Source: Dissophora ornata (Eukaryota; Mortierellomycota; Mortierellomycetes; Mortierellales; Mortierellaceae). Taken from it: a stretch of DNA of 12,205 nucleotides. The notes beneath the pieces were generated by a model, which did no database searches, had not been told where the DNA came from, and saw only the letters and a program-made list of their open reading frames with translations. How positions within the stretch are numbered: position 1 is the stretch's first letter; every line of letters begins with the position of its first letter. Below are positions 6,972-12,205 of this stretch, piece by piece. The stretch lies in NCBI GenBank assembly GCA_025201705.1, contig MU617482.1, positions 1 through 12,205 on the forward strand. Reading direction: 5' to 3'. Both the position numbers and the translations under genes were made by a program.

Positions 6972-9003
6972 ATGACCGACATCAAGAACGACTACAAGTA
7001 CCAGCCCGGATTTGGCAACCACTTCTCGTCCGAGGCCCTTCCCGACGCCCTCCCCAAAGGTATGTGAGTCGTTCGGATAAATAAGAATTAAATAGTGACA
7101 TGGCCAGGACGTCCTGCTCGCACAATTAAACCCACGGTGTACGCTTTGCACTCTACACATCGCCAGTACTAACTTTTCGAACCCGTTCCCGCATTCTCGC
7201 CCTGACACAGGCCAGAACACCCCCCAGGTCTGCCCCTATGGACTCTACGCCGAGCAGCTCTCTGGAACTGCCTTCACCGTCGACCGCAAGCACAACGAGA
7301 GGACGTACGTGATACAGATTATTGCCCTCCCTCCCGACTCCATGGGGATTCCTGGTTGCCATGCAATGAGCAACGAATGTCGCCGTGAATGGCAGGGTGT
7401 ATATGCTGCTAACCCGACTGCCTCTCCTTCATTGTACTCTCCATAGCTGGCTCTATCGCGTCCGCCCCTCGGTCTGCCACACACCCTTCGAGCCCTTCCA
7501 CAAGAAGACGCAGCTCGTGGGAAACTACACGGATGAGGCAAACGTCAGTGTGACCCCAAACCAGCTGCGCTGGTCTCCCTTTGATCTGCCAACTGAGCCC
7601 ACCGACTTTGTCGAGGGTTTGCACTCCATTGCCGGTGCAGGCGATGTTGGAGTCAAGCACGGCATGGCTGTCCTCATCTACGCTGCCAACAAGAGCATGG
7701 AGGATACTGCCTTCCAAAACTCTGACGGCGACTTTTTGATTGGTAAGGAATGGATTCTGACTGCCCCTCGATGGAATGTCGCCTCAATGTTTCTGTATCT
7801 CATTCAAATTCTCGTTGGTATCACCCATAGTCCCTCAGCAGGGTCGCCTGGACATCACAACCGAGTTTGGAAAGATCATGGTTCATCCCAATGAGATTTG
7901 TGTCATCCAGCGCGGAATTCGTTTCTCTGTTGCTCTCCCTGACGGGCCAAGGTAAAAAAAAGCAGCATCATAGGCAAAGAGGGTATGATCTCGGCGGGAT
8001 GGCAGCACTGGTCGTTGGGCGATACTAACATCTGCTGAATTGTTTTCCCCTATAGCCGCGGTTACATCTGCGAGGTCTTTAACGGAACCTGGACCATCCC
8101 TGACCTTGGCCCCATTGGTGCTAACGGACTTGCCAACCCCCGCGACTTCCAGACCCCTATCGCCGCGTTTTCCCAGGAGGAGAAGCCATTCCGCATGGTC
8201 AACAAGTATGGTGGTCGCCTCTTTACTGCCAAGCAGAACCACACGCCATTTGATGTCGTTGCCTGGCACGGAAACTATGCTCCGTACAAGTACAACCTCG
8301 CCCTCTTCAACACCATCAACTCTGTCTCCTTCGACCACATCGTAAGTCAACCATCCCTCGAGTAGCTCGCGGTGTAGTGGACGAAAATGTTGTCTGACTT
8401 GGAGCGAATGTTTTAACTGAAAGTATGGCCCTTTTTTTTTTTTTGCAAACCTAGGACCCCTCCATTTTCACCGTGCTGACCTGCAAGTCTGAAAAGCCTG
8501 GTGTTGCAATTGCCGATTTTGTCATCTTCCCTCCTCGCTGGTCCGTGCAGGAGAACACTGTAAGTTCTTTAGTTCTTTAATACCCGTCTGTCTCATGGTT
8601 TGTTGCAAAAGCCCCCCTCTAATGCCTATTATAACCCATCTCGACAATCTTCCAGTTCCGCCCACCTTATTTCCATCGCAACTGCATGTCCGAGTTCATG
8701 GGTTTGATTCACGGCACATACGAGGCCAAACAAGGAGGATTCGTCCCCGGTGGTGCCTCTCTTCACTCCATGATGACCCCTCACGGCCCCGACGCCCCAA
8801 CGTTCGCCAAGGCCTCGGTGGATGAGTTGAAGCCCATGTACATTGCCAAGGGCACCCAGGCATTCATGTTCGAGTCGTCGATGCAGCTCCAGCCTACGCA
8901 CTGGGCTTTGGAGGAGAGTGGCAAGGTCCAGCACGACTACTACCAGGCATGGCAGGGTCTCAAGAGCAACTTTGACCCCAACTGGAAGCTTGCTCAGCCC
9001 TAA
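6972..9003 (+). CDS. HGD: Homogentisate 1,2-dioxygenase, seven exons, complete
   Basis: Fe(II) enzyme of the cytosolic tyrosine/phenylalanine catabolic pathway; it opens the ring of homogentisate with O2 to give 4-maleylacetoacetate. Exons: 6972-7059, 7211-7304, 7447-7742, 7831-7951, 8056-8341, 8455-8559 and 8656-9003. Every intron begins GT and ends AG, and phases join cleanly to 445 residues, the same length as the human enzyme. TACTAAC branch sites are clear in introns 1 (7167-7173) and 4 (8023-8029), and CTAAC in intron 2 (7409-7413). The N-terminus ([15 protein letters not shown]) is the family signature. By alignment with human HGD, the iron ligands are His337, Glu343 and His373, and active-site residues His294, Tyr352 and His367 are all present. 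The ATG is the first in frame and gives the expected start. Neighbours are not pathway partners. The call is very secure; the exact ends of exon 3 and exon 4 rely on family conservation across the junction. Confidence 0.97.
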
Positions 9004-9137
9004 GGAACAGGGTTGTTTAAGCCTCGAACAGGCGGGGGGTAGTGCCTGTGGATATAGTCTAGCAGAGGGTTTGCGTCCAAAACGAGGCGCGGCGTCTACA
9101 TTGTAAAATCCTCATCATTCGCATTCATAGTAAATAC

Positions 9138-9152
9138 AATAAATACAATAAA
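9138..9152 (+). terminator. Tandem AATAAA polyadenylation signals of HGD
   Basis: AATAAA occurs at 9138-9143 and again at 9147-9152, about 135-150 bases after the HGD stop codon. A duplicated canonical hexamer in an A/T-rich context is a convincing 3'-end signal. Confidence 0.7.
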
Positions 9153-9285
9153 ACAATATTCGATAACGATAACATGTGGTGAGGAGTGGGATGACCTTTG
9201 TGGCAGAAACGAATGTTGGTTGTGGGTGGATGGTCGCACTGTTGACTTTGGGCGGACGTTGACTCCGTTCTGCAAAGTACCGGTA

Positions 9286-9304
9286 TTTTTTTTTTTTTTT
9301 TTTT
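9286..9304 (+). repeat. T19 homopolymer
   Basis: Nineteen T bases in a row about 150 bases past the HGD poly(A) signals. It is probably a simple repeat; its length is prone to sequencing and assembly error. Confidence 0.85.
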
Positions 9305-9899
9305 GTGGCGATTCCCGCGCCTAGGTTACTATTGTTTGTCTCCTTTCATTTCCTACGGAAATCTCGATCGCACGGCTCGGAAACCAAGAACATCGTACGA
9401 TGACCCTGGCAGCAGACAATCGAACGACTTGAGACGTCCGGTCGCCAATGTCTATTTAGGGAGATCCGCGACCGAGTGCTCAAAGAGACCTGCCTTCGGC
9501 GGGTCCAGTTGAAGGCCGCGAAGAGAAGTGGAGGGGGGGACTTGCATTTGCGTTGAAACATAATAAAAGCAAACGCCTGGAGCAGATCAGCCTTTTCGAC
9601 CCATAAGCATGTAAAAAAAATCATGCCACCTTTATTCTCTGTGCCTGAGACATGGCGCGGTCCCGCTGTGGCGGGTCCCTGGCTGATCAGCTTTGGGCGT
9701 CTTTACTGCCAGCAGCAATTGTGATTGCGAACACGGTGGATAGTGCTTTGCGTGAATGACGATAGCAGCTACATGGGTGCAGAGCTGCTGCTGGCACATG
9801 GACGTAGAGAAGGGAGAAGCGCTGGCATGGCCTTCCTTTATCGTATGTCCGGCAAAGTGAAAACGAGAAAAAGAAGAAAAGAGGTGATCTTGGCTGCAG

Positions 9900-9911
9900 C
9901 CAATCACGTAT
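9900..9911 (+). promoter_or_regulatory. CCAAT box overlapping an SRE/E-box-like element upstream of CYP51
   Basis: CCAAT at 9900-9904 runs directly into ATCACGTAT (9903-9911), one base away from the palindromic ATCACGTGAT E-box-like core bound by SREBP-type regulators. It lies about 305 bases before the CYP51 ATG. In filamentous fungi SREBP and the CCAAT-binding complex jointly regulate cyp51 genes, so the pairing is suggestive, but such short matches arise easily by chance. Confidence 0.3.
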
Positions 9912-10120
9912 CCCGGAATTTGAAGATAAACAACAAGCGCAGGTGGGTGCTTCTTTTCCTGTGTGCTCTGGTCTGGCTGGTCTGATCTGCGATCTCCCTC
10001 TGCTGTAGGAATGCCACGCTCCCAGCGCGGGCTAATTGTACCGGGCCAGCGCTGTGTGTGCATTCAGAGACGATGGGAGTCCCTGCTGTTCCTGGCTGTA
10101 CGGGCGGTATACACGCCGAA

Positions 10121-10204
10121 TATATAATGTCCGAACTTCTCTCATCTCCCCCCTCTTCTCATCCCATCTCATCTCCCTCCGACTCTCATTCCTCATCCCT
10201 CCCT
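10121..10204 (+). promoter_or_regulatory. Core promoter of CYP51: TATA box and pyrimidine-rich leader
   Basis: TATATAA at 10121-10127 lies 93 bases before the ATG, followed by an almost uninterrupted C/T-rich stretch at about 10136-10204. This matches the layout before HGD and suggests a strong, TATA-driven transcript whose leader is short. Confidence 0.6.
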
Positions 10205-10213
10205 GGACGCATC

Positions 10214-11910
10214 ATGGCCATCATTGTCCAGCTTGCTCAGGGCCTCCAGTCCCTTGCAGGAACCCTCACCAACCCTGCAAACCTCTCCCAGATCCTGCAG
10301 ACCCTCGCTGTCGGCCTCGTCCTGATCCTGATCCTCACCCAGCTCGCCCAGCGGATCAACGTCGACAAGAACGCACCGCCAGAGGTGCCCTACTGGATCC
10401 CTTACCTCGGATCTGCCATCGCCTTCAGTGTCAACCCCGTCAAGTTCTACGAGGATAACCGCAAAAAGTATGGCGACATCTTCACCTACACCATGGTCGG
10501 CCGCAAGTTCACTGTCTGTCTCGGTACTGAGGGTAACAACTTTGTGTTCAACGCAAAGTTGGCCGATGTCTCTGCTGAGGAATCCTACAAGCCCTTGACC
10601 ACCCCCGTCTTTGGAAAGGGCGTTGTCTACGATTGCCCCAACCACATGTTGATGGAGCAAAAGAAGTTTGTCAAGTGGGGCATGTCTAACGATGCCTTCA
10701 GAGCGTACGTGCCCGAGATGGAGGAGGAGACCAGGACTTACTTCCAGCGCTGGAACAACAAGGTTGGCGGCAGGGGCGATCTTTTCACGGCTATGGGCGA
10801 GTTGATCATCAACACTGCTTCGCGTACCTTGATGGGACCTGAGATCCGCTCTTTGATGGACGAGTCTGGTAAGCAGCGATTCATATTTTGGTTGTTTTCA
10901 AAACAGCGCCAATTGTCGATCTGCATTCTTAATGGCTGCATGGCACGCCTTTGTGGAACCATTGACCTGTGCACAACCTCACCTTTGACCTCCTTTTTTT
11001 CACTTATCTCATAGTTGCTCAGCTGTACCACGATCTCGATGACGGTTTCCAGCCCATTAACATGTTCTTTGAGTGGTTGCCCCTTCCTTCCTACTTCCGC
11101 CGCGACAACGCTCACCGCAAGATGCGTGAAACTTTCATGAAGGTCATTCAGGATCGCCGTGCCAACAACATCACTGATAAGACCGACATGTTGCAGTCGC
11201 TCATGAACCAGACCTACAAGGACGGAACCCCCTTCACCGACGTTGATGCCTGCCACTTGATGATCGCCCTCCTGATGGCTGGTCAGCACACCTCCTCCAC
11301 CACCGCTACCTGGGCGCTTATGTTCTTGGCTCAGAACCCTCAGTTGGTGAAGGATTTGCTCGCCGAACAGAAGGACGTTCTTGGATCAATCGATGCCAAC
11401 CTGACTTTTGACTCGTTGAAGGACATGACCCTGCTTGATAATGTTGTTCGTGAGACTCTCCGTCTTCGCCCACCAATCATCATGATTCTCCGCAAGGTCA
11501 TTCGCCCTCTTGCCTACACCGGTACCGACTATGTGATCCCCAAGGGCAACTACATTGCTGCCTCGCCCATTGCCACGCAGGTCGATGAGAAGTACTACAA
11601 GAATGCCCTGTCGTTTGACCCCCGTCGCTGGGAGAATATTGTGGAGGAGGAGACTGGCGAGACTATCGATTATGGTTTCGGAAAGATTGCTGGCGGTGGA
11701 GCCAGGAACCCTAGCTTGCCTTTTGGCGCAGGTCGTCATCGCTGCATTGGAGAGACGTTCGCATATGTCCAGCTCAAGACCGTGATCTCGACATTTATTA
11801 GAATGTACGACCTCTCGCTGACAGAGAAGGGCATGCCCGGATCGGACTTCACAAAGATGTTTGTCCAGCCTGAATTACCCGTTGAGATCAACTACAAGCC
11901 CAGGAAGTAG
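10214..11910 (+). CDS. ERG11: Lanosterol/eburicol 14-alpha-demethylase (CYP51), two exons, complete
   Basis: Cytochrome P450 of the endoplasmic reticulum that removes the 14-alpha methyl group in ergosterol synthesis; it is the target of azole antifungals. Exons 10214-10868 and 11015-11910 join in phase across a 146-base GT...AG intron to give 516 residues, normal for fungal CYP51. An N-terminal membrane anchor lies at about residues 29-46. The substrate-recognition segment FGKGVVYDCPN carries Tyr139, equivalent to Candida Tyr132. The I-helix AGQHTSSTT starts at Ala307, the ExxR pair is Glu365/Arg368 (ETLR), and the FDPRRW segment is present. The haem loop FGAGRHRCIGE has the iron-ligand Cys462. 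Splicing is confirmed by the family sequence VAQLYHDLDDGF spanning the junction. The ATG is the first after the TATA box and leader. Both the family and the CYP51F subfamily are secure. I infer that transcription is under sterol control. Confidence 0.97.
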
Positions 11911-12205
11911 AGTTTCCTGAGCTGGTTTTGTCCCTCTCTCACTCTTTTTGTAATCATTCATTCACATCATAATAGTCGTTTACATTTTTGTTCATCATTA
12001 AAAAAGAAAAAGAATAATCCTGGTGTCAATATGGAATGTCAAATACCCTGTCTGTGAGGGCCAATTGAGGAGTTGGTGAGAGTCATCGAGTCATAACAGT
12101 TGCCAAGCTAGAGTCGATTGCGATCTCTCCCATTTCTCAGACAATGATGCAATGGTAGCATGACGTCTCAAGTAGTCCTAGAGTGGCTGTTCCGCAGGAA
12201 ATGGG
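11911..12205. other. 3' flank of CYP51, no further gene seen
   Basis: This should hold the CYP51 3' UTR. There is no perfect AATAAA; the nearest poly(A)-like element is the A-rich AAAAAGAATAAT stretch near 12005-12017. The last 200 bases show no frame, repeat or RNA structure I can support. Confidence 0.5.

Larger units (their letters stand above)
9004..10213. other. Intergenic region between HGD and CYP51
   Basis: The first part is the HGD 3' UTR with two AATAAA signals. The rest holds a T19 homopolymer (9286-9304), unremarkable mixed sequence, and the CYP51 promoter. Open frames of up to about 140 codons on the minus strand (9632-10063) show no family features, and I treat them as chance. 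No RNA gene was recognised. Confidence 0.55.

Noticed and set aside
7883..8350. 155-codon minus-strand frame inside HGD
   Set aside because: It is an antisense shadow of conserved HGD exons 4 and 5 and crosses an intron of the real gene.
9632..10063. 143-codon minus-strand frame between HGD and CYP51
   Set aside because: It lies over the expected CYP51 promoter, with no recognisable family and no splice or poly(A) context.
10193..10660. 155-codon minus-strand frame over CYP51 exon 1
   Set aside because: It is a shadow of the CYP51 coding strand, whose identity is secured by family motifs.
12135..12205. tRNA-like hairpin (ATGC...GCAT with a GG-containing loop) near the right end
   Set aside because: The following bases do not form an anticodon stem and no T-arm consensus is visible before the window ends.

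Overview
The window is eukaryotic nuclear DNA, almost certainly from a fungus. Four protein-coding genes can be supported, and two of them are interrupted by short introns of about 90 to 150 bases. These introns have GT...AG ends and, in several cases, a TACTAAC or CTAAC branch site. The compact genes, CT-rich leaders, moderate GC content and an ERG11/CYP51 sterol demethylase all fit a fungus. My best guess is an early-diverging lineage of the Mortierella type, but that rests on general impression rather than on any comparison I could run.

Layout. Bases 1-574 carry G-runs, an AACC microsatellite and what looks like the 3' end of an intron. Bases 575-1929 (+) encode most of a MATE-family multidrug/organic-cation exporter whose N-terminus is not visible. 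A convergent 0.5 kb spacer follows. Bases 2436-4361 (-) encode a 641-residue, largely disordered, low-complexity protein with a C-terminal coiled coil and a row of TQT-type peptides, which suggests a dynein-light-chain (LC8) scaffold. About 2.6 kb then holds no convincing gene. Bases 6972-9003 (+) encode a complete seven-exon homogentisate 1,2-dioxygenase (tyrosine/phenylalanine catabolism). After a 1.2 kb spacer, bases 10214-11910 (+) encode a complete two-exon lanosterol 14-alpha-demethylase (CYP51/ERG11). The final 295 bases are its 3' flank.

The genes do not form an obvious pathway cluster. HGD and CYP51 are unrelated housekeeping enzymes that share a similar promoter layout: a TATA-like box about 95 to 115 bases before the ATG, followed by a pyrimidine-rich leader. 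The MATE exporter and the coiled-coil gene are tail to tail. I found no RNA gene, CRISPR array or recognisable transposon. The items most worth a second look are the TQT-repeat coiled-coil protein, the missing 5' end of the MATE gene, and the azole-relevant tyrosine and a CCAAT/SRE-like site in and upstream of CYP51. I see no strong sign of a wholly new system; most of the window is ordinary fungal chromosome.
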